From contig NZ_JAMHIV010000055.1 of NCBI RefSeq assembly GCF_023897065.1, positions 1 through 45,271 of the forward strand: a DNA stretch of 45,271 nucleotides. Direction: 5' to 3'. Of the stretch, positions 7,599 to 15,841 are shown piece after piece (within the stretch, counting starts at the first letter, position 1; each line of letters opens with the position of its first letter). Origin of the DNA: Crossiella sp. SN42 (GTDB lineage Bacteria > Actinomycetota > Actinomycetes > Mycobacteriales > Pseudonocardiaceae). The notes under the pieces were generated by a model. That model did not search any database. It saw only the letters and a program-made list of their open reading frames with translations, and was not told the DNA's origin. A program made the position numbers and the translations under genes.

Positions 7599-8690
7599 GT
7601 GCGCACCCCGCGACGCCGCCATCGCGTCCTGCCCGCAGTGCTCGCCGCCACCGCGCTGGTCGCCGCGGTGAGCGGCTGCACCAGGGCCGCCGAGTCGACC
7701 GCCCAGGCGAGCGACTCCGGACCGGCGGCGGAACTGCGACTCGGCTTCTTCCCCAACGTCACGCACGCCCCGGCCCTGGTCGGCATCGACGAGGACCGCA
7801 AGTTCATCGCCAAGGAGCTGGGCGGCACCAAGCTCAGCACCCAGGCGTTCAACGCCGGACCCTCGGCGGTGGAGGCGCTGCTGGCCGGGTCGCTGGACGC
7901 GACCTTCATCGGGCCCAACCCGACCATCAACGCCTTCACCAAGTCCAACGGCAAGGCGATCCGGTTGATCGCGGGCGCGGCCACCGGCGGCGCGCAGCTG
8001 GTGGTGCGCAAGGAGATCACCGGCCCGCAACAGCTCAAGGACAAGACCATCGCCACCCCGCAGCTGGGCGGCACCCAGGACGTGGCGCTGCGGGCCTACC
8101 TGGCCCAGCAGGGGCTGAAGGTGGAGACCACCGGCGGCAAGGACGTCAAGATCGCCAACACGGAGAACCCGCAGACCTTCGACGCCTTCCGCACCGGCCA
8201 GCTCGACGGCGGCTGGCTGCCCGAGCCCTGGGCCTCCCGCCTGGTGCTGGAGGCAGGCGGCAAGGTGCTGGTGGACGAGCGGGACCTGTGGCCGGGCGGC
8301 AAGTTCCCCACCACGGTGCTGATCGTGCGCACCGAGTTCGCGCAGAAGCACCCGGCGACGGTGCGGGCACTGTTACGTGGACATGTTGCCGCGACCAAGT
8401 TCCTCAACGACAGCCCGGCCGAGGCCAAGAAGACGGTCAACGCCGCGCTGGGCAGGTACGCGGGCAAGCCGCTGCCGGAACCGGTGCTGGAGCGCTCGTT
8501 CAGCCAGATCGCCTTCAGCACCGACCCGGCCGCGAGCACCTTCCCCAAGCTGTCCAAGGACGCCGTGGCCGCCGGGGTGGCCAAGCAGGAGTTCGACCTC
8601 AAGGGACTCGTCGACCTGACCGCGCTGAACGAGGCGCTACGGGCCGCCGGGCTGCCCACCGCTGACGCATCCGGACTTGACGGAAAGTGA
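7599..8690 (+). CDS. SsuA-like substrate-binding lipoprotein
   Basis: 363 aa. Periplasmic-binding-type lipoprotein of an ABC importer. GTG start at 7599 follows a perfect AGGAGG at 7587-7592. Signal peptide with lipobox AVSGC, lipidated Cys at residue 27. The mature part reads LRLGFFPNVTHAPAL and later LDATFIGPNPTINAF, the NMT1/SsuA/TauA fold that binds sulfonates, taurine or related anions. Because it sits in an APS operon and no desulfonase is nearby, sulfate or thiosulfate could be the substrate; sequence alone does not decide. One rare TTA codon lies at 8373. Confidence 0.88.
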   Translation: MRTPRRRHRVLPAVLAATALVAAVSGCTRAAESTAQASDSGPAAELRLGFFPNVTHAPALVGIDEDRKFIAKELGGTKLSTQAFNAGPSAVEALLAGSLDATFIGPNPTINAFTKSNGKAIRLIAGAATGGAQLVVRKEITGPQQLKDKTIATPQLGGTQDVALRAYLAQQGLKVETTGGKDVKIANTENPQTFDAFRTGQLDGGWLPEPWASRLVLEAGGKVLVDERDLWPGGKFPTTVLIVRTEFAQKHPATVRALLRGHVAATKFLNDSPAEAKKTVNAALGRYAGKPLPEPVLERSFSQIAFSTDPAASTFPKLSKDAVAAGVAKQEFDLKGLVDLTALNEALRAAGLPTADASGLDGK

Positions 8691-8700
8691 GGGCACGGTC

Positions 8701-9489
8701 ATGACCGCGACTCTGGAACACCTTCGCCCGTCCGGCCACCTCGCCGAGGCGGTGGTGCACCTGGACAACGTGACCAAGTCCTTCGGCCGCGGCGCGAACA
8801 CCGTGGTGGCCCTGGACGGGGTCGAGCTGACCGTGCGGCCGGGCGAGTTCGTCTGCCTGCTCGGCGCCTCCGGCTGCGGCAAGTCCACCCTGCTCAACCT
8901 GGTGGCCGGCCTGGACAAGCCGACCGCGGGCACCGTGTCCGTCCACAGTGGACGGCCCGCGGTGGTCTTCCAGGAGCCCGCGCTGATGCCCTGGCTCACC
9001 GCGGCCCGCAACGTCGAGCTGCCGCTGCGGCTGCGCGGCCTGGGCCGGGCCGAGCGCGCGGCCACCGCGACCAAGCTGCTGGACCTGGTGCGGCTGGCCG
9101 AGGTCGGCCGCAAGCGCCCGCACGAGCTCTCCGGCGGCATGCGCCAGCGGGTCGCGCTGGCCCGCGCGCTGGCCACCACCCTGGACGAGGCCGAGGGCGG
9201 CAACCCGTTGCTGCTCATGGACGAGCCCTTCGCCGCGCTGGACGCGATCACCAGGGACGCGCTGCAGGGCGAGCTGCGCCGGATCTGGGAGCGCACCGGC
9301 ACCGCGGTGCTCTTCGTCACCCACGACGTGCGCGAGGCGGTCCGGCTCGGCCAGCGGGTGGTGCTGCTGTCCTCCCGGCCGGGCCGGGTGGTGCGCGAGT
9401 GGGCGATCAACGAACAGGACACCGGCAAGCTGACCGAGGAGATCACCGGCCACCTCCGGGAGGTGATCTCCAGCCATGGCCGTTCCTGA
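8701..9489 (+). CDS. ABC transporter ATPase, SsuB-like
   Basis: 262 aa. ATP-binding subunit of the importer. Walker A GASGCGKST, signature LSGGMRQR, Walker B LLLMDEPFAALD and the switch His in FVTHDVREAV are all intact. The sequence is closest in type to the nitrate/sulfonate/taurine ATPases. ATG at 8701, 10 nt after the lipoprotein gene. Its end overlaps the permease gene by 14 bp. Confidence 0.92.
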   Translation: MTATLEHLRPSGHLAEAVVHLDNVTKSFGRGANTVVALDGVELTVRPGEFVCLLGASGCGKSTLLNLVAGLDKPTAGTVSVHSGRPAVVFQEPALMPWLTAARNVELPLRLRGLGRAERAATATKLLDLVRLAEVGRKRPHELSGGMRQRVALARALATTLDEAEGGNPLLLMDEPFAALDAITRDALQGELRRIWERTGTAVLFVTHDVREAVRLGQRVVLLSSRPGRVVREWAINEQDTGKLTEEITGHLREVISSHGRS

Positions 9490-10360
9490 GGCCAAATCCG
9501 GCGAGGACCTGGCCGCGCTGGAAGCCGGGCTGGACGCCCTCGACGCGCCGACGACTGCCCGCTCCCGCGGCGGCTGGCTCCGGTTCGCCCGCACGGTGCT
9601 GCCGCCGCTGGTGGCGCTGGCGCTGATCCTGGTGGTGTGGCAGGTGTTGTGGGCCTCGGCGATCGAGCCGGAGTACAAGCTGCCCGCCCCGCTCACCGTG
9701 GCCGGGGTGCTGTGGGAGCGGATGCTGGACGGCCAGGCCTGGGAGACGCTGTGGGTCTCCACCCACCGCGCGGTGCTGGGCTTCCTGGCCGCGGTGGCCA
9801 TCGGCACCCCGCTGGGCCTGGTGGTGGCCCGGATCTCGTTGGTGCGCGCGGCGATCGGGCCGTTGCTGAGCGGGTTGCAGAGCCTGCCCTCGGTGGCCTG
9901 GGTGCCGGCCGCGCTGCTGTGGCTGGGCCTCAACGACTCGATGATCTACGCCGTGGTGCTGCTGGGCGCGGTGCCCTCCATCGCCAACGGCCTGGTCGCC
10001 GGGATCGACCAGGTGCCGCCGCTGCTGCTGCGGGTGGGCACGGTGCTGGGCGCGGGCCGGTTGCAGTCCGCCCGGCACGTGCTGCTGCCCGCCGCGCTGC
10101 CCGGCTACCTGGCCGGGCTCAAGCAGGGCTGGGCGTTCTCCTGGCGTTCGCTGATGGCCGCGGAGATCATCGCCCGCTCGCCGGACCTGGGCATCGGCCT
10201 CGGGCAGATGCTGGAGGAGGGCCGCCAGCTCACCGACATGTCGCTGGTGATCGCGGCGATCCTGTTGATCCTGCTGGTCGGCATCGGCGTGGAGCTGCTG
10301 TTCTTCCGTCCCTTGGAGCGCGTGGTGCTGCGCGCCCGCGGCCTGGCCACGGCGGTGTGA
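9476..10360 (+). CDS. ABC transporter permease, SsuC-like
   Basis: 294 aa, membrane-embedded subunit of the sulfur-compound importer. About six hydrophobic segments; the cytoplasmic coupling loop reads ARHVLLPAALPGYLAGLKQG, the EAA-type motif of binding-protein-dependent permeases. The cytoplasmic N terminus (about 35 residues) is hydrophilic. Overlaps the ATPase gene by 14 bp and the chelatase gene by the A of TGATG, so the three are translated from one mRNA. Confidence 0.9.
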   Translation: MAVPEAKSGEDLAALEAGLDALDAPTTARSRGGWLRFARTVLPPLVALALILVVWQVLWASAIEPEYKLPAPLTVAGVLWERMLDGQAWETLWVSTHRAVLGFLAAVAIGTPLGLVVARISLVRAAIGPLLSGLQSLPSVAWVPAALLWLGLNDSMIYAVVLLGAVPSIANGLVAGIDQVPPLLLRVGTVLGAGRLQSARHVLLPAALPGYLAGLKQGWAFSWRSLMAAEIIARSPDLGIGLGQMLEEGRQLTDMSLVIAAILLILLVGIGVELLFFRPLERVVLRARGLATAV

Positions 10361-11127
10361 TGGACCACGGGATCCCGCTGGTCGCGGTGGCGCACGGCAG
10401 CCGCGACCCGCGTTCGGCGGCCACCGTGCACGAGCTGCTCACCGTGGTCCGCGCGCTGGCCCCCGGCCTGGACGTGCGCTCGGCCTTCCTGGAGTTGTCC
10501 GCGCCGCGCCTGGGCGAGGTGCTGACCGGCCTGTACGAGCAGGGCCATCGCGAGGTGGTGGTGGCCCCGCTGCTGCTGGGCCGGGCCTACCACGCCAAGG
10601 TGGACCTGCCCGGCGCGGTGTCCGAGGTGGTCACCCGGCTGCCCAGGCTGTCGGTGCGGATCGCCGACGTGCTCGGCCCGGACCCCCGGCTGGAGTCGGC
10701 CGCGCTGCGCAGGCTGGCCGAGGCCGGCGCGGCGCCCGGCGACCGGGAGCTCGGCGTGGTGCTGGCCGGGGCGGGCTCCTCGCACGAACCGGCCAACGCC
10801 ACCGTGCGCGCGCTGGCCCGCCGCTGGTCGATGAACGCGGGCTGGGCCGGGGTGGAGGCCGCCTTCGCGGCCAGCGCGCAACCGGAGGTCGCCACCGTGG
10901 TCGAGCGACTGAAAGCCCTTGGCGCGCAACGGATCGCGCTGGCCTCCTGGTTCCTGGCCCCCGGCCTGCTGCCGGACCGGGTGATCGCCGCGGCGCGGGC
11001 TTCGGGGCTGGACACCGTAGTGGCGCGGCCGCTCGGGGACGACCCCGAGGTGGCCGAGCTGGTGCTGCACCGCTATGCCGAGGCGTGTGCGGCCGAACGG
11101 CGCAACCTCACGACTTTAGTGGGTTAA
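10360..11127 (+). CDS. Sirohydrochlorin chelatase (CbiX/SirB family)
   Basis: 255 aa. Inserts Fe2+ (or Co2+ in cobalamin routes) into sirohydrochlorin. The N-terminal half starts VAVAHGSRDPRSA with the catalytic His, and VVVAPLLLGRAYHAKVDLP carries the second metal-binding His. A second, degenerate copy of the fold follows (VVLAGAGSSHEPAN). Last gene of the sulfur operon, where it supplies the siroheme iron for sulfite reductase; in M. tuberculosis the equivalent gene (che1) also follows cysH. The uroporphyrinogen methyltransferase step is not in the window. Confidence 0.88.
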   Translation: MDHGIPLVAVAHGSRDPRSAATVHELLTVVRALAPGLDVRSAFLELSAPRLGEVLTGLYEQGHREVVVAPLLLGRAYHAKVDLPGAVSEVVTRLPRLSVRIADVLGPDPRLESAALRRLAEAGAAPGDRELGVVLAGAGSSHEPANATVRALARRWSMNAGWAGVEAAFAASAQPEVATVVERLKALGAQRIALASWFLAPGLLPDRVIAAARASGLDTVVARPLGDDPEVAELVLHRYAEACAAERRNLTTLVG

Positions 11128-11203
11128 CAACAGAATGATCGTCGTGTGAGAATCACCTCTGCCGCCGCCGTGTCGGGAGGAATTTTCTACAGCGAGGTGG
11201 GAT

Positions 11204-11839
11204 ATGGCCCCTGCACGACGCTCCACCGCTCGACTGTTGCTAGCCGCGACCGCGGTCGTCGCCCCCCTGCTCACCCTTGCCGGTCCCGCCGTGGCCACCC
11301 CTGCGGCCGCGGTGAACTTCGCCTGTCAGGCCAGCAGTCCACTCGGTCCGGTTGACGCCACCTTCAGCCAGGACCTGACCGCCACCGCACCGGCCACCGT
11401 CGCCCCCGGCGGCGAGGTCACCGCGGTGTTCGACCCCGCGCCGAACAAGGTGCCGGACAAGGTCGGCAACTACACCCTGCGCGAGATCAAGAACTTCCTG
11501 CTGACCGTCCCGGTGCCGGCGAACTCCACCTACGTCTCGGCCACCCTCTCCGGCGGCTCCGGCGTGGGCACGCCGACGATCACCAAGGTCGGCAACAACC
11601 TGGAGGTCAAGCTGAGCGCGGCGCTCGCCGGCGGCGCGGCCTTCGAGATCCCCACCATCACCGTCAAGCTCACCGCAGGCGCCAGCGGCACCATCGAGAC
11701 CAAGCTCGGCGGCTCCAGCTTCGCCAACCCCGGCCTGACCTTCACCGCCACCGCGGTCGCGCTCGGGATCCCGGTCGACGCCCCCACCAAGTGCTACCCC
11801 AGCCCCAACCCGGCGTTGACCACCACGACGATCGGCTGA
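11204..11839 (+). CDS. Secreted beta-rich protein of unknown function
   Basis: 211 aa. Sec signal peptide, probably cut after AGPAVATPAA near residue 35. The mature part is Gly/Thr/Val rich with regular alternating strands and only two cysteines (NFACQAS near its start and TKCYPS near its end) that could form one disulfide. The pattern looks like an Ig-like or adhesin-type beta sandwich. Start at 11204 follows GAGGTGGGAT. A strong terminator sits just downstream. Single-gene unit; no family assigned. Confidence 0.75.
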   Translation: MAPARRSTARLLLAATAVVAPLLTLAGPAVATPAAAVNFACQASSPLGPVDATFSQDLTATAPATVAPGGEVTAVFDPAPNKVPDKVGNYTLREIKNFLLTVPVPANSTYVSATLSGGSGVGTPTITKVGNNLEVKLSAALAGGAAFEIPTITVKLTAGASGTIETKLGGSSFANPGLTFTATAVALGIPVDAPTKCYPSPNPALTTTTIG

Positions 11840-11863
11840 ACTGCCTCCTTTCAGCCGGTTCCC

Positions 11864-11903
11864 GACCGCATCGGGGAGAACCGCCCGTCTCCCCGATGCG
11901 GTC
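11864..11903 (+). terminator. Intrinsic terminator after the secreted-protein gene
   Basis: Perfect 16-bp inverted repeat (11864-11879 with 11888-11903), 8-nt loop, then ACTTTTATGTTT. The T-rich tail also supplies the -10 of the next gene. Confidence 0.88.
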
Positions 11904-11914
11904 ACTTTTATGTT

Positions 11915-11926
11915 TAGGGTGCGTGC
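11915..11926 (+). promoter_or_regulatory. Leaderless promoter of the crotonase gene
   Basis: TAGGGT at 11915-11920 followed by 6 nt and the ATG at 11927; no ribosome site. It is embedded in the tail of the upstream terminator. Confidence 0.5.
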
Positions 11927-12703
11927 ATGGCTGACGAACTCGTCCACTACGCGGTCGACCGCGGCATCGCCGAGATCACCCTCGACTCCCCGCACAACCG
12001 CAACGCCCTCTCCGCCCAGCTCCGCCGCGAGCTGCGCGCGCACCTGAGCACCGCCATCGCCGACGAGGCGGTGCGGGTGGTCGTGCTGGGCCACACCGGC
12101 ACCGTGTTCTGCTCCGGCATGGACCTCAAGGAGTCCCGCGGCGCCGGTGCGGGCGACCAGGGCGTGAACGAGTTCCCGGCGATCCTGGAACAGATCTGGA
12201 CCAGCCCGAAACCGGTGGTGGCCAAGGTCGCGGGCCCGGCCCGCGCCGGTGGCGTCGGCATCGTGGCCGCCTGTGACATCGCGGTGGCCACCCACGCGGC
12301 CAGCTTCGCCTTCACCGAGGTCCGCATCGGCGTGGTCCCGGCGGTCATCTCGGTCACCGTGCTGCCCCGGCTGCTGCCGCGCGCCGCGCACGAGCTGTTC
12401 CTCACCGGCGAGAAGTTCGACGCCCAGCGCGCCGCGGCCATCGGCCTGATCAACTCCGCGGTCGCCGCCGAAGACCTGGACACCGAGGTCCGCCGCTACA
12501 CCGACATGCTCGCCCTGGGCGGCCCGAACGCGCTGGCCGCCACCAAGGCCATGCTCCGCCGCCCCCCGGCCGCGGGCCTGGGCGAGGACTTCGCGGACAT
12601 GCTGGAGCTCTCCGCGGCGCACTTCGCCAGCGCCGAGGGCCAGGAGGGCATCCGCGCCTTCGCCGAGAAGCGCCCGGCCTCCTGGGTGCCCGCGGCCGAG
12701 TGA
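11927..12703 (+). CDS. Enoyl-CoA hydratase/isomerase-family protein
   Basis: 258 aa, crotonase fold. The oxyanion-hole segments are GTVFCSGMDLKE and the GPARAGGVGIVAACD loop. The Glu that usually follows GGG in hydratases (E144 of rat crotonase) aligns with Gly here, while the second Glu (E164 equivalent) is kept in FAFTEVRIG. A one-Glu enzyme may be an isomerase, a hydrolase or a hydratase of relaxed mechanism, so the specific reaction is open. Stand-alone gene between terminators, probably read from a leaderless mRNA. Confidence 0.85.
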   Translation: MADELVHYAVDRGIAEITLDSPHNRNALSAQLRRELRAHLSTAIADEAVRVVVLGHTGTVFCSGMDLKESRGAGAGDQGVNEFPAILEQIWTSPKPVVAKVAGPARAGGVGIVAACDIAVATHAASFAFTEVRIGVVPAVISVTVLPRLLPRAAHELFLTGEKFDAQRAAAIGLINSAVAAEDLDTEVRRYTDMLALGGPNALAATKAMLRRPPAAGLGEDFADMLELSAAHFASAEGQEGIRAFAEKRPASWVPAAE

Positions 12704-12720
12704 GTCCCGGCCGCGGGCGC
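12686..12720. terminator. Hairpin over the crotonase stop codon
   Basis: 12686-12698 pairs with 12708-12720 (13 bp with one G-T pair), loop of 9 nt that contains the stop codon. It lies between two convergent genes and may terminate both; no U-tract. Confidence 0.5.
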
Positions 12721-12725
12721 ACCGG

Positions 12726-13334
12726 CTAGGACTTGAACGGGGCGGTCAGGCAGGCCAGGCGCTCACCGGCGGTGCCCGCCTTGCCGTGGTCGTGGTGGTT
12801 GGTGGGGTCGATGTGCAGCACCACCGAGTTGGCCTCGTTCGGCCGCCACTTCCACTCCACCGTGGCCGAGACCTTGGCCGCGCCCGCGGCGTCGGTCTCG
12901 AAGTCCAGCCAGACCTCGTTCTTCGGGTTGGCGAAGGCCGGGTCCACCGAGGGCTGCACCGGGTCCAGCTTGTCCTGGTAGTGCGGTCCGGAGTCCGCGG
13001 GCTTCGGGCCGCACACCTTGGTGTGCACGTGCGAGCCGTACTTGCGGTTGGGGCGCAGACCGGTGACGTCAAGGGTCACCGTGGTGCGGCCGTCGGCGGA
13101 GGCGCCGGTGACCGTGCCCGCCGCGCCCGCGGGCACCAGCTCGGTGTTGTAGACCACGGCGGGTGGCTGGGCGCCGGTGGCCGCCGGTGGGGCGAAGGTC
13201 GCCGACACCAGCGGGGCCGGGGCCGCGCTGCTGGTCGCGCTGGAGGTCTGTGGGGAGCCGGTCCCGCCGGACGAGCACGCCGTGAGACCGAGGATCGCCA
13301 CCGCGGTCAGCACGGCCGGGGTCATTCGTCGCAT
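12726..13334 (-). CDS. Cu-type superoxide dismutase-like lipoprotein (SodC family)
   Basis: 202 aa. Lipoprotein with lipobox LTAC (C20), then a Ser/Thr/Ala linker. The SodC fold is recognised by SHVHTKVCGP (H102, H104, C108), GPHYQ (H118), VVLH (H174) and AGERLACL (R192, C195). These give the four copper ligands, the conserved disulfide C108-C195 and the active-site Arg. The loop that normally holds the zinc ligands is replaced by an acidic/aromatic stretch without His, so a zinc-free copper enzyme is likely, as in M. tuberculosis SodC. An extra His cluster (NHHDH, 179-183) follows the last ligand. Protects the envelope from superoxide; inferred. Confidence 0.82.
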   Translation of the reverse strand: MRRMTPAVLTAVAILGLTACSSGGTGSPQTSSATSSAAPAPLVSATFAPPAATGAQPPAVVYNTELVPAGAAGTVTGASADGRTTVTLDVTGLRPNRKYGSHVHTKVCGPKPADSGPHYQDKLDPVQPSVDPAFANPKNEVWLDFETDAAGAAKVSATVEWKWRPNEANSVVLHIDPTNHHDHGKAGTAGERLACLTAPFKS

Positions 13335-13394
13335 GCCAGCCGATTCTGGCCCTGCGCCAGGGATCTCGCCAAACCGGGTGCCTCTTTGGTGTCG

Positions 13395-14153
13395 CTACCG
13401 CAGTGCGTGCTCGGTGAACTGCCCGCAGACCTGGAAGCCCAGCCGCCGGTACACCGGCTCGCCCTCGGCCGAGGCCTGGAGCACCGCGGTCCGGTAGCCG
13501 GCGTCGCGGGCCAGGTGCAGGGCCGCGTCGGTGATCGCGCCGCCGAAGCCGCGGCGGCGGTGGCTGCTCGCGGTGCAGACGTTGTAGAGCCCGGCGACCC
13601 CGGCGTGCAGGGTCACCTCGGCGGTGCACACCGGCTGCCCGTCGGCGTAGCCCACCAGGAACTTCGCCGCGCGGTCCAGTGCGACGGGCTGGGCGTAGTA
13701 GGCGCGGACCGTGGCCGAGGGCGGGTCCCACAGCGTGGCCAGCACCCCGGCGTAGTCGGCCAGCTGTTCCGGCGTGCGCGCCACCACCACGTCCAGGCCC
13801 TCGGCCCCGCGCGGCGCGGCCAGCTCGTCCAGGCTGGCCCACATCGCGGTCTCGGACTCGGTGGCGGACAGCCCGGCCGCGCTCAGCCGCGCGGACAGGT
13901 CACCCGGCGTCGAGGCCGGGCCGACCCACCAGGAGAACGGGCGGCCGGTGCGGCGCAGCGCCTCGATGGTCTCGGCGATCCGGCGGTCCGCGGTCGCCTC
14001 GGTGAACCGGGCCCCGGCGATGATGTTGAAGGTGTCATCGGCCAGGCCGCTGTCGGCGTAGAACAGGTCCGCGGCCCGCACCACCCGCGCCGGGTCGTGC
14101 AACAGGCTCGCGTGCCGGGCGAGATTGGCCTCCATCTGGTCCAGCGACTCCAT
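13395..14153 (-). CDS. GNAT-family N-acetyltransferase
   Basis: 252 aa. The C-terminal half has the acetyl-CoA-binding signature ([18 protein letters not shown], the Q/RxxGxG/A loop) followed by the [22 protein letters not shown] helix-strand pair typical of GNATs. The N-terminal half ([13 protein letters not shown]) may be a substrate or second degenerate GNAT domain. The ATG at 14153 is preferred over one 4 codons upstream, because TATGGT (14166-14161) lies exactly 7 nt before it and includes the other ATG. Substrate unknown. Confidence 0.85.
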   Translation of the reverse strand: MESLDQMEANLARHASLLHDPARVVRAADLFYADSGLADDTFNIIAGARFTEATADRRIAETIEALRRTGRPFSWWVGPASTPGDLSARLSAAGLSATESETAMWASLDELAAPRGAEGLDVVVARTPEQLADYAGVLATLWDPPSATVRAYYAQPVALDRAAKFLVGYADGQPVCTAEVTLHAGVAGLYNVCTASSHRRRGFGGAITDAALHLARDAGYRTAVLQASAEGEPVYRRLGFQVCGQFTEHALR

Positions 14154-14166
14154 GTTCCACACCATA
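14154..14166 (-). promoter_or_regulatory. Leaderless promoter of the GNAT gene
   Basis: Minus strand TATGGT (14166-14161), 7 nt, ATG at 14153. Confidence 0.45.
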
Positions 14167-14178
14167 GGCTCGATCTCC

Positions 14179-15105
14179 GTGCCGAAGATCTTCGCCAGGC
14201 GGTTGTGCTCGCTGCCCGAGGCGCGCGAGGGCCTGACCTACGGCAGCCCCGAGCTGGAGGCGGTCCGCGCCGCGACCCGCGCCGGGGACCGGACCGCGGT
14301 GGCCGCGCTGATCGCCTGCGCGCACGACTCCGACGACCGCTCCGACGCCGTGCTGGTCGCCGCGGCCACGGTGCGCGCCGGGCACGGGACCTCGGTGCCG
14401 CAGTGGCTGCTGGAGTGGGTGACCAGCGAACCGGGCGACCCGATCGGGTGGATCGTGCGCGGTGCGGTGGAGGTGCTGCGGGCCGAGACCTTGCCGAGCG
14501 CGCTGCCTTCGGCCGAGGTGATGTGCGCCCGCGCCGCCGAACTGGACCCGGCCGACCCGACGCCGTGGGTGTGGCTGGTGCAGCTGGCCCGCGGCCAGCG
14601 GCTCGGTCCGGCGGAGACCGCGCGGCGCTGGCACCGGCTGCGCGCGCTGGCCCCGCAGCACCTGCGCGGCCACGAGCAGCTGCTCGCCTCGCTCTCGCCC
14701 AGGTGGGGCCACCCGCCGGAGGCCAGGATCGCCTTCGTCACCGAGGCCGCGGCCACCGCGCCGGTCGGCTCCGCGCTGAACCTGCTGGTCTTACGCGGCC
14801 ACATCGAGCAGTGGGCGGAGTTACCCGGCCGCGCGCGCCGCCGGTACCTCGACCGCGCCGACGTGCGCGAGCAGGCGCGGGCGGCGGTGGCGCGCTGGCA
14901 GCACCCGCACGGCGTGGACCCCAGGGCCAAGATCAGCGGGCACAACCTGGTCGCGTTCTGGCTCTCGCTGTGCGGTGAGCACCAGCTGGCCCGCCCGCAC
15001 TTCGAGGCCACCAGGGGGCACGCCGACCGGTACCCGTGGTCCTACCTGCGCACCGACTTCTTACGCGCCTACCTGCGCGGCAGGCGACGCTCTGGCCTGG
15101 TCTAG
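14179..15105 (+). CDS. Helical-repeat (TPR-like) protein with three TTA codons
   Basis: 308 aa from a GTG at 14179 that is 25 nt from the divergent GNAT start. Alpha-helical throughout, Ala/Arg/Leu rich, with TPR-like units such as [21 protein letters not shown]. No catalytic motif recognised. The gene uses the rare Leu codon TTA three times (14791, 14821, 15061), whereas most neighbours have none. In Streptomyces such genes depend on the bldA tRNA; a similar developmental control is possible here. The stop overlaps the convergent barstar stop by 3-4 bp. Function unknown. Confidence 0.72.
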   Translation: MPKIFARRLCSLPEAREGLTYGSPELEAVRAATRAGDRTAVAALIACAHDSDDRSDAVLVAAATVRAGHGTSVPQWLLEWVTSEPGDPIGWIVRGAVEVLRAETLPSALPSAEVMCARAAELDPADPTPWVWLVQLARGQRLGPAETARRWHRLRALAPQHLRGHEQLLASLSPRWGHPPEARIAFVTEAAATAPVGSALNLLVLRGHIEQWAELPGRARRRYLDRADVREQARAAVARWQHPHGVDPRAKISGHNLVAFWLSLCGEHQLARPHFEATRGHADRYPWSYLRTDFLRAYLRGRRRSGLV

Positions 15106-15392
15106 GCGCTGACCTGGACGGTGAGCCGGGGGTTGGCCGCGACCGCGTCCGCGAGCACCTCGCTGATCCCGGCGAAGGCGGCCGGATCGCTGCGCCGCAA
15201 CACTTCCGCGTGCGTCCAGTGCAGCCGGTGCTCGCCGGGCGGCAGCCAGGACAGGTCGGTGAGGCAGTCGTAGAGGGCGTCCAGGTTGACGCCGAAGTAG
15301 TCCGGGAAGGACAGCGCCCGCGCGAAGGCCTGCAGGACGGCCCGCTTGGTGCGCAGCTCGCTGCCGTCGACCACGTGCTCCACCGCTGTCAT
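15102..15392 (-). CDS. Barstar-family RNase inhibitor (immunity protein)
   Basis: 96 aa. Barstar fold: AFARALSFPDYFGVNLDALYDCLTDL has the FPxYFGxNLDAL core of the helix-loop that plugs the RNase active site, with the acidic Asp residues that mimic RNA phosphates. Its ATG overlaps the stop of the upstream RNase gene (ATGA), which couples synthesis of inhibitor to that of the enzyme. Protects the cytoplasm from RNase that has not been exported. Confidence 0.9.
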   Translation of the reverse strand: MTAVEHVVDGSELRTKRAVLQAFARALSFPDYFGVNLDALYDCLTDLSWLPPGEHRLHWTHAEVLRRSDPAAFAGISEVLADAVAANPRLTVQVSA

Positions 15393-15841
15393 CGGTTCGG
15401 GTCCACCTTCACGAAGGTCTCGTAGTGGTCGCCGGTGTAGTACAGCTCCTTGCCGGACCCGGTCACCAGCCGCCGCGCGCCGCGGGTGCGCTCGCCCGGC
15501 GTGGGCACGGTGTACTCGCGGTAGTAGCCCTTGCCCTGCGCGGGCAGCCGCTTCTCCCGGTTCTGGAACTCCACCCCGTCCCGGTCCGGGTACGGGAACG
15601 GCCCGTTGCTCTGGATCAGCTTCCAGGTCTTGGCCGCCTCCGCGGGCAGCTTGGACAGCGCCTCGGTGACGTCCCCGCCGGCGCGGGTGGCCTTTCCGGC
15701 GCTGGTGGAGACCGCCGAGCCCGTGCTAGTGGACGGCGGCGCGGCCGAGTTCCCGCCGAGCAGGTCGCGGCCGAGCCAGCCGAGGAGCACCAGGGCGATC
15801 AGTCCGGCCAGGGCCAGGGTGATGCGCTTACGAGAGGTCAC
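15389..15841 (-). CDS. Secreted guanyl-specific RNase (RNase Sa/barnase family)
   Basis: 150 aa, GTG start. A short signal/anchor segment (residues 8-25) is followed by a Ser/Thr/Gly linker (30-55) and an RNase Sa-type domain (57-150). By alignment to RNase Sa the catalytic residues are E109 (E54), R120 (R65), R124 (R69) and H139 (H85), within GYYREYTVPTPGERTRG and YYTGDHYETF. All are present, so the enzyme should be active on RNA at G residues outside the cell or against neighbours. The uncleaved-looking N terminus could anchor it. Co-transcribed with barstar (overlap 4 bp) and a small membrane protein (overlap 14 bp). Confidence 0.9.
   Translation of the reverse strand: MTSRKRITLALAGLIALVLLGWLGRDLLGGNSAAPPSTSTGSAVSTSAGKATRAGGDVTEALSKLPAEAAKTWKLIQSNGPFPYPDRDGVEFQNREKRLPAQGKGYYREYTVPTPGERTRGARRLVTGSGKELYYTGDHYETFVKVDPNR

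Noticed and set aside
11145-11158. Crp-like site (TGTGA...TCACC) before the secreted-protein gene
   Set aside because: Half sites are only 3 nt apart, not 6.
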